Below, in pieces: positions 16,358-24,322 of a DNA stretch of 64,000 nt. The notes under the pieces are model-generated. The model saw only the letters and a program-made list of their open reading frames with translations. It ran no database searches and had not been told where the DNA came from. Source of the DNA: UKL13-3 sp964392775. Lineage in GTDB: Bacteria; Bacteroidota; Bacteroidia; UKL13-3. The stretch is taken from NCBI GenBank assembly GCA_964392775.1, contig CAYMRD010000008.1:1-64000 (forward strand). The letters run 5' to 3'. The first letter of the stretch is position 1. Each line of letters begins with the position of its first letter. The position numbers and the translations under genes are program-made.

Positions 16358-16873
16358 TTAATCTTCCAAAACCTTTGGCGTATGAAAGCCGAGAGCCATC
16401 TTAAGTTGCTCAATTACGTTAAACACAATCGGACAAACCCCATAGTTATCCCACATTGTTTTGCGGTATTTCATATCCTGCTGATTGAGGTGAGGATAAC
16501 CGGCACAGGCCAAAGGGCGCTGTTCATATATGGTGCAGGCACATCCCTCTAAAAACATACAGGGTTTGGTTTGCAGGTATAACGCCTCTCCATCAAACGC
16601 AATAAACTGTTGTTTAAATTCTTCCACCGCTTGTTTGTTGGCGAGAGCCAGCCGCTCAATTTCGTTCGCTTCCAATCCGGGTTCCAGTTTTTTGCAACAG
16701 TTGGCGCATTGCAAACAGTCAATTTGAGAACTTACCTCTGCATACAAACGGTGTATATGCGCATCTACTGATGCTGAACTGTGCCCGCGCAGATGTTTTT
16801 TGAAAAATATATTTTCAATCTGCTTGTCTTTCAAATAAGGAGACATTTGTTCGGGGGTGTGTACCGTAATCAT
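16358..16873 (-). CDS. YkgJ-family cysteine-cluster protein
   Basis: A 171-residue protein of the YkgJ/Fe-S oxidoreductase-like family, thought to bind zinc or an iron-sulfur centre. The first cluster is CLQCANCC, and the second is PCMFLEGCACTIYEQRPLAC, spaced as in the family. The biochemical role is not known. The start was chosen at 16871-16873, because the preceding 15 codons are atypical. It lies upstream of the PpiC-type gene on the same strand and 74 bp after the peroxidase gene, and may be co-transcribed with either. Confidence 0.85.
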   Translation of the reverse strand: MITVHTPEQMSPYLKDKQIENIFFKKHLRGHSSASVDAHIHRLYAEVSSQIDCLQCANCCKKLEPGLEANEIERLALANKQAVEEFKQQFIAFDGEALYLQTKPCMFLEGCACTIYEQRPLACAGYPHLNQQDMKYRKTMWDNYGVCPIVFNVIEQLKMALGFHTPKVLED

Positions 16874-16947
16874 GGGTGAGCGCACAAAAAACGGGTGTAT
16901 GTTTGCCTCTGCAAACATACACCCGTTCAGTAATGATAAAAAGTTGT

Positions 16948-18066
16948 TTAGTTAAAAACAGGCTTATCTGTTTGGGCTGTTGAAGCCGGCAACACAGGCA
17001 ATACCCGGGCCGACTCCGGAACCTCACCTGTCAGTGTGTGCAAGAAGGCAGCAATATCATCCACCTCATTTGTACTCAGTTTTTTACCCAATTGCAGTTC
17101 GCCCATAATGGCAATAGCTTCTTTTAAATCCCATACACTTCCATCGTGGAAATAAGGATAGGTTCTGTCCACATTGCGCAAAGTGGGCACTTTAAAGAAA
17201 TACTTCTCTCCTTCGTTTTTGGAAATAGCGGAGCGACCAACGTCTTTGTTTTTGCTTTTGGTTAGCTCCCAATAGGGACGGGTAACACCAAATTTCTGGT
17301 ATATTTTACCACCCAACACAGGTCCGGTATGGCAGGCTGTACACCCTGTTTTGATAAAGGTTTGGAGTCCGCGTTTTTCTTGTTCGTTCATGGCATCTCC
17401 ATCACCTTTCAGGTATTCATCAAATGGAGCGGGCGTATTCAATGTACGTTCAAATGCCGCAATAGCACAGGCAATATTGTGATAGGTTACCGGGTTGGAA
17501 TCACTAGGGAAAGCCTTTTGGAAAGCGTCCTTATATTCGGGAATAGAGGTTAAGCGATTCACAGCAAAGCCTTCGTGAGGTGTTGCCATCTCAACCGGAT
17601 TGAGAATAGGCCCCTTTGCCTGTTCTTCTAAATCGGCTGCACGGCCATCCCAAAACTGCACAAAATGAAAAGCTGCATTTAGGGTAGTTGGAGAGTTGCG
17701 TGCCCCAAATGTCCATTTATGCCCCGGAGATGTTGGAAGATTATCTACTCCGTATGAAGCAAGGTTGTGACAAGAGTTGCAACTCACAACACCACTTTTA
17801 GACAGACGGGCATCATAATAAAGAGATTTACCCAACTCGATTTTTGCCTCCGAATTTGGATTGGCTGAATTGTCAATCGTTGAGGGCAAAACCTCAAAAA
17901 ACTTCTTAGCCGATTCAATCAGTTGTTTGTCGGCATCACTCAACAACTCTGTATTGTATTTGTTTGATGATGATGTTCCTGCTGATTGCTGAGAATCGCT
18001 GCAAGCCACCCACAATAAAGAGCCTGCGGATAGTGCCGCAATCATACATAATGTTTGTCTTTTCAT
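16948..18066 (-). CDS. Di-heme cytochrome-c peroxidase (CcpA/MauG family), probable lipoprotein
   Basis: Periplasmic enzyme reducing hydrogen peroxide with electrons from cytochrome c, or a MauG-like relative. The 372-residue product has a signal peptide ending in WVAC (possible lipidation at Cys22, with an atypical residue at -3). Two c-type heme sites follow, CNSCH at 96-100 and CTACH at 242-246, plus the conserved VPTLRNVDRTYPYFHDGS block. Length is normal for bacterial di-heme peroxidases. It starts 14 bp after apaG, so the two may share a transcript. The physiological substrate is inferred from the family. Confidence 0.92.
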   Translation of the reverse strand: MKRQTLCMIAALSAGSLLWVACSDSQQSAGTSSSNKYNTELLSDADKQLIESAKKFFEVLPSTIDNSANPNSEAKIELGKSLYYDARLSKSGVVSCNSCHNLASYGVDNLPTSPGHKWTFGARNSPTTLNAAFHFVQFWDGRAADLEEQAKGPILNPVEMATPHEGFAVNRLTSIPEYKDAFQKAFPSDSNPVTYHNIACAIAAFERTLNTPAPFDEYLKGDGDAMNEQEKRGLQTFIKTGCTACHTGPVLGGKIYQKFGVTRPYWELTKSKNKDVGRSAISKNEGEKYFFKVPTLRNVDRTYPYFHDGSVWDLKEAIAIMGELQLGKKLSTNEVDDIAAFLHTLTGEVPESARVLPVLPASTAQTDKPVFN

Positions 18067-18080
18067 ATTCTATGCTTTTT

Positions 18081-18467
18081 TTAGTTTAGTCGGAAAGGTG
18101 CTACAAGATAAAACTCCGGTATTTTTACATTAAAAAGTTGCCCGTCAAGTTGCCGTTCCATCAAATATGTTCCCGACATTTTTCCAAACTCACTCTCCAG
18201 TGCACAACCGGACACATACTGGTGCGACTCACCGGGCTCAAGCACCGGCTGAACCCCCACTACACCTTCTCCCTCCACTTCGGTGTTTTCATTGTTTACA
18301 TCTGTAATAAACCAATGCCTGCGCAATAGTTTAATGGTATAAGAACTCCGGTTATGAATGGTGATGCGGTAAGCAAACATGTGTTGCTGATGCGCATGTG
18401 GCGTTGCCGGCTGCTGGTAGGCAGTCTCCACTGAAATATAAATATCGTTGGTAACAGCTATAGGCAT
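18081..18467 (-). CDS. apaG: ApaG domain protein
   Basis: Small cytoplasmic protein of 128 residues with the immunoglobulin-like ApaG fold. Conserved pieces are TNDIYISVETAY, FAYRITIHNRSSYTIKLLRRHWFITD, GEGVVGVQPVLEPGESHQY, and GTYLMERQLDGQLFNVKIPEFYL. ApaG is linked genetically to cobalt and magnesium tolerance, but its molecular function is not settled. The start at 18465-18467 fits the family length of about 125. A fold-back repeat begins 17 bp upstream, so the promoter may lie within or beyond it. Confidence 0.95.
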   Translation of the reverse strand: MPIAVTNDIYISVETAYQQPATPHAHQQHMFAYRITIHNRSSYTIKLLRRHWFITDVNNENTEVEGEGVVGVQPVLEPGESHQYVSGCALESEFGKMSGTYLMERQLDGQLFNVKIPEFYLVAPFRLN

Positions 18468-18483
18468 CTTGTAATTTCTAAAC

Positions 18484-18617
18484 TGACTATCCGGTATTGT
18501 CAAGTAAACTTATCCTCCGCACACCCTGCCGCTAAAGGGTACATCCCACAATTTGCTATGGGAAACTTCCTTTAGGGATGGCGAAGCGAAGGCGGGTTGA
18601 CCTCTTCCCGACAGTCA
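18484..18617. repeat. Fold-back (MITE-like) intergenic repeat, copy B
   Basis: TGACTATCCGGTATTGTCAA (18484-18503) and the sequence ending ACAGTCA at 18597-18617 are imperfect inverted copies. It shares TATTGTCAA, TCCTCCGCAC and TTGAC-TCTTCCCGA with the element at 205-330. It fills the divergent spacer between apaG and the LpxH-like gene. Confidence 0.55.
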
Positions 18618-18745
18618 CTATTTCTAACACCAAAAGTAACGATTTGTTTGATGCGTTTCCAAACACCTAACAATTTAACAATATTATATTCACGTTGTCA
18701 TCATTTATCCTGTCGTCCTTTGAGTCAAATTTAAAGCCGCACAAT

Positions 18746-19582
18746 ATGGCTAAACGCCCCGTACAAGTAGCCGTTATATCGGATGTTCATCTAGGAACAT
18801 ACGGCTGCCGAGCCAAAGAGCTCAATAAGTACCTCAAATCTATTAATCCCGATATTTTGGTTCTCAATGGTGATATCATCGACATCTGGCAATTCAGCAA
18901 ACGGTATTGGCCGGAGTCGCACATGAAAATTGTTCAGCGTATTTTCAAAATGCTTTCGGAAGGAACCAAGGTTTATTACTTAGCCGGCAATCATGATGAG
19001 TTGTTACGAAGGTTTTCGGGATTCACAATGGGAAACCTTGAAATACAAGACAAACTGGTGCTTACTTTGGATGGTAAACGCAGTTGGATTTTCCACGGGG
19101 ATGTATTTGACGTAACGATGCAACATGCCCGATGGCTTGCCAAACTGGGAGCTATCGGGTATGATACCCTTATCCTCATCAACGGTGTGGTGAATTTTAT
19201 ATCCGAAAAAATTCTCAGAAAAGGCAAAGTCTCACTGAGCAAAAAGGTAAAAAACAGTGTTAAATCGGCCATCAAGTTTATAGACGATTTTGAGCAAACT
19301 GCCACTGATATTGCCATTGAAAATGAATTTGACTATGTGGCTTGCGGGCATATTCACCAACCCGCCCTTCGCAAGGTAAAAACCGCCTTGGGGCAAACCA
19401 CTTACCTAAACAGTGGCGACTGGATTGAAAACCTTACGGCACTCGAATATCAAAATGGGGCATGGTCGTTATATCATTATCCTGCCAATCCGGTTGAAGA
19501 TGATGAAGACGAACCACAGGTAGCCATTCCTGATATAGATGATTTGTTTAAGTCGATTGTACAGATGCAAGGCAAAAGTTAG
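18746..19582 (+). CDS. LpxH-like calcineurin-family phosphoesterase (UDP-2,3-diacylglucosamine diphosphatase family)
   Basis: Metal-dependent phosphoesterase of 278 residues. Metal-binding motifs occur in order: ISDVHLG (Asp13, His15), NGDIIDIW (Asp43), GNHDELLRRF (Asn82, His83), FHGDVFD and GHIHQP. The architecture resembles LpxH relatives, which hydrolyse UDP-2,3-diacylglucosamine to lipid X in lipid A synthesis, but substrate specificity cannot be read from sequence. The Met at 18746 is preferred over an upstream one 17 codons earlier. The next gene, a MurG-like glycosyltransferase, starts 7 bp later, so they form an operon. Confidence 0.85.
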   Translation: MAKRPVQVAVISDVHLGTYGCRAKELNKYLKSINPDILVLNGDIIDIWQFSKRYWPESHMKIVQRIFKMLSEGTKVYYLAGNHDELLRRFSGFTMGNLEIQDKLVLTLDGKRSWIFHGDVFDVTMQHARWLAKLGAIGYDTLILINGVVNFISEKILRKGKVSLSKKVKNSVKSAIKFIDDFEQTATDIAIENEFDYVACGHIHQPALRKVKTALGQTTYLNSGDWIENLTALEYQNGAWSLYHYPANPVEDDEDEPQVAIPDIDDLFKSIVQMQGKS

Positions 19583-19589
19583 ACTCAAT

Positions 19590-20594
19590 ATGAATATTCT
19601 GTATGCTATACAAGGAACCGGAAATGGCCATATAAGCCGGGCCCGCGAGATTATTCCTTATCTCTTACAATATGGAGAACTCGATGTTTTAATCAGCGGA
19701 ACGCAGGCCGAAGTTGCACTGCCCTATCTTATCAAGTACAAAAAAACAGGAGTTGGGTACACCTTTGGCAAAAAAGGTGGAATTGATTTGATTGACAGCA
19801 TTCGTCACTTCAGACCTATTGATTTTTGGAACGATGTTCATTCCTTTCCGGTTCACAACTATGATATCATCATCAATGATTTTGAGCCGGTAACAGCATG
19901 GGCCTGCAAGCTCAAACGCAAACCCTGCATTTCGCTCAGCCATCAGGCATCCTTCTTATCTGCTAAAACCCCACGACCCGCGCATAAGGATATCGTTGCC
20001 GAAAATATACTTCGTCATTATGCACCCACTTCTGCATTCATCGGATTTCATTTTCAAACCTACGACTCTTTTGTTCATACACCCGTTATCAGATCGGAAG
20101 TGCGGAAGATGGAACCTGTAAACAATGGCCATATTACCGTTTACTTACCTGCACATGGAGACGAGCAATTGATTAATCATTTTACCAATATTAAAGATGT
20201 AAAGTGGGAAGTGTTCTCCAAACACAGCAAAAAGGCTTATACCATAAGCAATGTCGAGATTCAACCCGTTTCGTCAGAAGCCTTTACCGAAAGTTTGGTT
20301 TCGAGTGACGGACTGGTAACGGCAGGCGGATTTGAGAGTCCGGCAGAAGCCATTTACCTGCGCAAAAAAGTATTCAGCATTCCGATGTTCAACCAATATG
20401 AGCAGCTTTGCAATGCAGAAGCCATGCGCCAAATGGGCATAACCGTTGCCAAAGAAATAGACCACTCCTTTGAAGCACGATTGCAGAGCTGGCTAAATTT
20501 TGCAACTCCACCAAAAGTGCAGTACCCCGATTTAACGGCTTCTATTGTTGACGACTTAATCGGCAAACATGTTCCACAGAAGATTTTCGCGTAA
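19590..20594 (+). CDS. MurG/MJ1255-type glycosyltransferase family protein
   Basis: Predicted GT-B glycosyltransferase of about 334 residues. It begins with MNILYAIQGTGNGHISRARE, a glycine-rich entry typical of the UDP-GlcNAc:polyisoprenol or MGDG-synthase-like group. The C-terminal donor-binding part shows SSDGLVTAGGFESPAEAIYLRKKVFSIP. It lacks a signal peptide. Coupling to the LpxH-like gene 7 bp upstream points to an envelope glycolipid. Acceptor and sugar are unknown. The Met at 19590 is chosen because the glycine-rich strand starts there. Confidence 0.8.
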   Translation: MNILYAIQGTGNGHISRAREIIPYLLQYGELDVLISGTQAEVALPYLIKYKKTGVGYTFGKKGGIDLIDSIRHFRPIDFWNDVHSFPVHNYDIIINDFEPVTAWACKLKRKPCISLSHQASFLSAKTPRPAHKDIVAENILRHYAPTSAFIGFHFQTYDSFVHTPVIRSEVRKMEPVNNGHITVYLPAHGDEQLINHFTNIKDVKWEVFSKHSKKAYTISNVEIQPVSSEAFTESLVSSDGLVTAGGFESPAEAIYLRKKVFSIPMFNQYEQLCNAEAMRQMGITVAKEIDHSFEARLQSWLNFATPPKVQYPDLTASIVDDLIGKHVPQKIFA

Positions 20595-20607
20595 AACATT
20601 TTAATAA

Positions 20608-20735
20608 AGGGATATTGCCATTTAACCCTTGCTTACCCCAACCCTAAACCTCCGCTAAATGTGGGCTGTGCCCTTTAGGATTAGGGTGTGGGCGGAAAAA
20701 GAAAAACTACAATGTTCCGCGATGGACATTTAAAA
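20608..20735. other. Intergenic hairpin-rich spacer, possible repeat relic
   Basis: Between the convergent glycosyltransferase genes, ACCCCAACCCTAAACC (about 20636-20651) and GGATTAGGGTGTGGG (about 20679-20693) form an imperfect inverted repeat, with TCCGC blocks outside. The left part, GGGATATTGCCA, recalls the ends of the elements at 205-330 and 18484-18617, but the overall match is weak. It may act as a bidirectional terminator. Confidence 0.3.
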
Positions 20736-22694
20736 CTATTCTCCCAGTTGACGTAAAGAACTGAAAATAATTTTCAAATCCTTTTCGGGAGCATACTCCT
20801 TGGCATACAAAAAATTTACCTTTTGAATAGCCGCAGCATTCAGCTGTTCTTCCTGTAATGGATGAATGGTTGTGAGTACAGCTGGTTTCAGCTTGGGCAA
20901 CATCGATTGGTTAGCTGATGGCGCATAACCTACCCAAGTTTTTTCACCCAACAGCACCTTAAATATATTGAGAAGGAAATTTGAAGGGCGTTTCGATACC
21001 AACAATAAAATTGGCATCAATACAAATAATAAAATCGACACCAAAATATCGAGCACTCGCTTTTTGAGCAGGTGTGCCGGGGTATTGAGCGCAAGGTTGA
21101 TTTCAAACGTGTAAAAATCTCCTGGCTCATCTTTTGAATTGCTGCCAATGATGAAAACACTTTCTTCGGGTACAATTTTAAAATGTACATCCGGCCTGCT
21201 GATGGTATACATCCATTGCATGATATGTTGTGTGCTGAGGTCGCGGCTGCAAAAAATGATTTCTTCAACCCTGAACAGCTCTACAATTTCGGGAAGCTGG
21301 TTTTCGGTTCCCAGATAATATTCGCTGCGTTTTTCTTCTTCATTTACCGAAACATATCCAACATAATCGCTGTTGGCTTTTGAATGCGTAAGCAAGTGTT
21401 GTACACGTTCCACTTCCTGTAAATTACCTACAATAATGGTTTTAACCGTAGAGCTCAAACTAAAGCTCAATCGCTTGTGCGAAGCAATGTATACAATCAA
21501 CCGGAGTACATAAGCCCATAGTAGTGCGAATAATGCTCCCAGTAAAATAATTGCCCGCGAAAAACGGTAGCCTTCATCGGCAAAAGCATAGAAAAATGTT
21601 ATTGCGATTGTTCCGATTGCAATGCCTTTAACAATAGCTGCCAGACTTACCCGCTTGCGGTAAGCTCCTGCAACAAACAGCCCTGCGGCCCACAGTATGG
21701 CATACAATAAACTGTTCCATTGCACCACATGATTTGCATAAGCATCTGAGGTTTCAAATTTATACTCGGCATACGAATGTGCGATGAGGCGTGTACCGGC
21801 AATAAACAGCAGCACATCCAGCATCCATAGATATGTAGATTGCACAAACCGAAACAGCAAAGCAATAAAAGCTCGTCCGTAAATGGCTGTATGAATAAGT
21901 ACACTGAACAAGTGCGCATGTTTTTGCGAATAATGTTTTTGCGCAAAAATGATCATGGCACGATAGAACACAAACACGTAGTTGACACTGGCTTTTTTAG
22001 TGCTCTCGCCTTTATAATGAATGATGGTTGTATTCGGAAAATAGTAATTTTTATACCCTGCTTTGGTGATGCGGTAGGAGAGGTCGATATCCTCTCCGTA
22101 CATAAAATAATCCTCATCAAGCATGCCGGTTTTTGCAATCACCGAAGCACGCAATAACATAAAAGCTCCGGCAAGTACATCTACTGAATGAACTTCATCT
22201 TTGGATAAAAAACCCAGATGGTAGCGGCCAAATCGTTTGGATTTGGGGAACAGTTTAGACAAGCCAAACATCTTGTAAAATGCCACCAGAGGCGTAGGTA
22301 ATCCACGTTTTGATTCGGGCAAAAACTGTCCTTTGCCATCTATCATCTTCACACCCAAAGCCCCGGCATCAGGAGTGGCATCCATAAAACCGCATATCTT
22401 TTGGAAGCAGTCTTCCTCAACCACGGTATCAGGATTGAGGAGCAAGACATACTCTCCCTTGGCCAACCGTATGGCCTGATTATTGGCTCTTGAAAATCCG
22501 GGATTGTCTTTGTTTTCGATAAGAATTACTTCCGGAAAGGTGCGTTTCACCATCTCACAACTGCCATCAACGGAATTGTTATCAACTACAAATACCTCTG
22601 CCTCTATTCCCTGAGCAGCCTTGCGCACACTGTGCAATGCCTGCTCCAGAAAATACTTGACATTGTAATTAACGATGATAACGGAAATCTTCAC
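20736..22694 (-). CDS. Fusion of a GT2 glycosyltransferase with a degenerate polyprenyl-phosphate glycosylphosphotransferase-like membrane module
   Basis: The 652-residue protein opens with a family 2 glycosyltransferase domain (MKISVIIVNYN, DNNSVDGS at 38-45, NPDT at 87-90, DEDYFMYGEDIDLSYR) similar to rhamnosyltransferases. From about 270 to 410 come five or six membrane helices (e.g. SLLYAILWAAGLFVAGAY, RAIILLGALFALLWAYVL), then a Rossmann-like cytoplasmic domain (TIIVGNLQEVERVQHLL). It ends with KKRVLDILVSILLFVLMPIL, like the start of a bacterial sugar transferase, but the catalytic remainder is shortened. This is the scaffold of a WbaP-type initiating transferase joined to GT2. The role in surface polysaccharide assembly is inferred. 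Confidence 0.8.
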   Translation of the reverse strand: MKISVIIVNYNVKYFLEQALHSVRKAAQGIEAEVFVVDNNSVDGSCEMVKRTFPEVILIENKDNPGFSRANNQAIRLAKGEYVLLLNPDTVVEEDCFQKICGFMDATPDAGALGVKMIDGKGQFLPESKRGLPTPLVAFYKMFGLSKLFPKSKRFGRYHLGFLSKDEVHSVDVLAGAFMLLRASVIAKTGMLDEDYFMYGEDIDLSYRITKAGYKNYYFPNTTIIHYKGESTKKASVNYVFVFYRAMIIFAQKHYSQKHAHLFSVLIHTAIYGRAFIALLFRFVQSTYLWMLDVLLFIAGTRLIAHSYAEYKFETSDAYANHVVQWNSLLYAILWAAGLFVAGAYRKRVSLAAIVKGIAIGTIAITFFYAFADEGYRFSRAIILLGALFALLWAYVLRLIVYIASHKRLSFSLSSTVKTIIVGNLQEVERVQHLLTHSKANSDYVGYVSVNEEEKRSEYYLGTENQLPEIVELFRVEEIIFCSRDLSTQHIMQWMYTISRPDVHFKIVPEESVFIIGSNSKDEPGDFYTFEINLALNTPAHLLKKRVLDILVSILLFVLMPILLLVSKRPSNFLLNIFKVLLGEKTWVGYAPSANQSMLPKLKPAVLTTIHPLQEEQLNAAAIQKVNFLYAKEYAPEKDLKIIFSSLRQLGE

Positions 22695-22878
22695 GGGCTC
22701 GAATATAACAGTTTTCGGTTGTCTTTTGAGAGTTGTCAGCAGTTGGCAGTCTTCTGGGATTAAGATCGTAGTCGCTCATTTGTTGTCGCCACATTAACGG
22801 ATGTTTGCATTACGGAGAGCAACAACCGCAAATGGCGAGGTAAACTCGCTACAGCAAGCAAAGCCTCACGACTTAACA

Positions 22879-22950
22879 CCTCCGGAGGAGGTTAATCTCT
22901 ATAGATAAAACAGGAACGTAATGTCAGGAGCTCCAGAGGAGCGAAATCTT
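22879..22950. repeat. Paired CTCCGGAG-centred intergenic motifs, copy B
   Basis: CCTCCGGAGGAGG (22879-22891) and AGCTCCAGAGGAGCGAAATC (22929-22948) match the pair at 10968-11042 in order and spacing. They lie in the stretch 22695-23077 between the GT2 fusion and tsaB. Apart from this and the hairpin repeat at 22978-23036, nothing else is supportable there. Confidence 0.65.
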
Positions 22951-22977
22951 GAATTTGTTTCCGAAGAAGAAGATTTA

Positions 22978-23036
22978 ACCGCAAAGGACACAAAGGAAAT
23001 ACGCGCAAAGAGCCAAAGATTCTGCTTCGCAGAATG
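22978..23036 (+). repeat. CGCAAAGG-type repeat ending in an exact hairpin, copy 1
   Basis: AACCGCAAAGG and CACAAAGG words are followed by ATTCTGCTTCGCAGAAT (23019-23035), a 7-bp stem with a TTC loop. The identical 17-mer, again after ACCGCAAAGG, is at 24104-24120. The two copies lie on either side of tsaB in direct orientation. Confidence 0.7.
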
Positions 23037-23077
23037 AGGAATGCCTAAGACGCGGTACTGTGAATCGCCTTGTGGTA

Positions 23078-23764
23078 TCAACCCCTCTTCTTCGGTGTCG
23101 TCCCCACAAAATCTTTCAGGTAAAATGGTTCAACATAGGCAACATCTTCAAAGGTTGATGACTGGAAGGCCGCAACTGCCAATTGATGCATGCCCGCTGC
23201 CGAGCATTGAACATCTCCCAAAAACTTTGCATTCGGAAATCCCAAAATGGACTCGCACTTAGCAGCACCATTACCCGTAAATACAACCTGTTGCTGGCGG
23301 ATATCAACAAACGAATGTTCGTCAATAATCAACGCTGCTGTTGATTGTTGTTCTGTAAAATATTCATCAAATACCGAACAATACACTTCCATTCTGCGGG
23401 CATCTATCATTGGCACGATCCATGATTGTTCTGTTTCGGGATGCAGTTGCCTGCAACGATGGGCCAATGCCTGTAACGTTCCCACAGCAATCAAAGGCTT
23501 GTTGAGCGCATAACACAATCCTTTGGCAGTGCTCATGCCCACACGCAACCCGGTATAACTACCCGGACCTTTGCTGATGGCAATTGCATCCAGTTGAGCC
23601 AGTGTGATTCCTGTCTCCTTAATTGCCTGCTCAATCAATGAGGTGAGCATCGAAGCATGCATGTTTCCTTCATTCAATTCGCACAGCGAGAGTATAGCAT
23701 CTTCCGAAACCACTGCCACCGAGCAGCATTCTGTTGCTGTTTCAATACACAAGATAAAAGCCAT
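23078..23764 (-). CDS. tsaB: tRNA threonylcarbamoyladenosine biosynthesis protein TsaB
   Basis: Partner of TsaD and TsaE in making t6A37 on ANN-decoding tRNAs. TsaB itself is a non-catalytic ASKHA-fold protein that dimerises with TsaD. The 228-residue product starts MAFILCIETATECCSVAV and has the hallmark KGPGSYTGLRVG at about 65-76. The start at 23762-23764 is set by the ASKHA N-terminus; the in-frame extension upstream is low-complexity intergenic sequence. It is monocistronic and flanked by repeats on both sides. Confidence 0.95.
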   Translation of the reverse strand: MAFILCIETATECCSVAVVSEDAILSLCELNEGNMHASMLTSLIEQAIKETGITLAQLDAIAISKGPGSYTGLRVGMSTAKGLCYALNKPLIAVGTLQALAHRCRQLHPETEQSWIVPMIDARRMEVYCSVFDEYFTEQQSTAALIIDEHSFVDIRQQQVVFTGNGAAKCESILGFPNAKFLGDVQCSAAGMHQLAVAAFQSSTFEDVAYVEPFYLKDFVGTTPKKRG

Positions 23765-23915
23765 GGGCCGAAAATACAGATAGGTAATTAATAATGAGTA
23801 ATGAATAATGAATAATTGGGCCGTGTACTCATAACCACAGTAGGCAAATAAGAAAGTAGGCAATAGGCAAAAATGGAATACGCTCAAGAACTAACTCGCA
23901 ACTCAGAATTCTTCC

Positions 23916-24130
23916 AACCACAGGAGGCACAAAGGGACACAGAGTGAAGACCACTTAACCACAAAGGGCGTAAGAGCGCAAAGGTTTCTATGTAAAGACG
24001 CATAATTATGCGTCTCATTTGGATAAAGAGCAGATTTAAACGCAGAGCCGCAGAGGACGTGGAGAAAGTATAAGAGACAACCGCAAAGGCAAGGACGCAG
24101 AGAATTCTGCTTCGCAGAATAAAGACCTAC
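23916..24130 (+). repeat. Degenerate 11-12-nt-periodic repeat, a 20-bp palindrome and hairpin copy 2
   Basis: The stretch is built from drifting copies of a unit like ACCACAAAGGCGCA or ACGCAGAG (for example ACCACAGGAGGCAC, ACCACAAAGGGCG, ACGCAGAGCCGCAGAGGACG). It includes one copy of the palindrome AGACGCATAATTATGCGTCT (23996-24015) and the hairpin ATTCTGCTTCGCAGAAT (24104-24120). The whole gene-free stretch 23765-24322 also holds ATTAATAATGAGTAATGAAT-like low complexity near 23790-23815 and AACCCGCAACTCGCAA words near 24165-24200. No gene is supported. Confidence 0.65.
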
Positions 24131-24322
24131 AAAGGGAATTTGTACCCTCCAACGAAATCCATAACCCGCAACTCGCAATAAACAACCCGCAATTTCCCAC
24201 AACATAGCACCGTGATCCGAGAACTATCATCCGTGAACCTCCTCCTAGTTCTCTAACCCTCAACGCACTCAATAAATTGTAAAAGAGAGTCGTAAAAATT
24301 TAATACATTCGCCATCCGAAAA

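Noticed and set aside
16231..16413. N-terminal extension of the PpiC-type isomerase
   Set aside because: It would bury the signal peptide (MKRIPFLFLAAGC) inside the protein and overlaps the stop of the cysteine-cluster gene.
22899..23081. 60-codon frame over the repeat-rich spacer downstream of tsaB
   Set aside because: It runs through the CTCCGGAG motif and the hairpin repeat and shows no protein-like pattern.
23903..24272. Short minus-strand frames (100 and 78 codons) between tsaB and recJ
   Set aside because: They read through degenerate CGCAGAG-type repeats and have Leu/Cys/Arg-rich, family-less translations.
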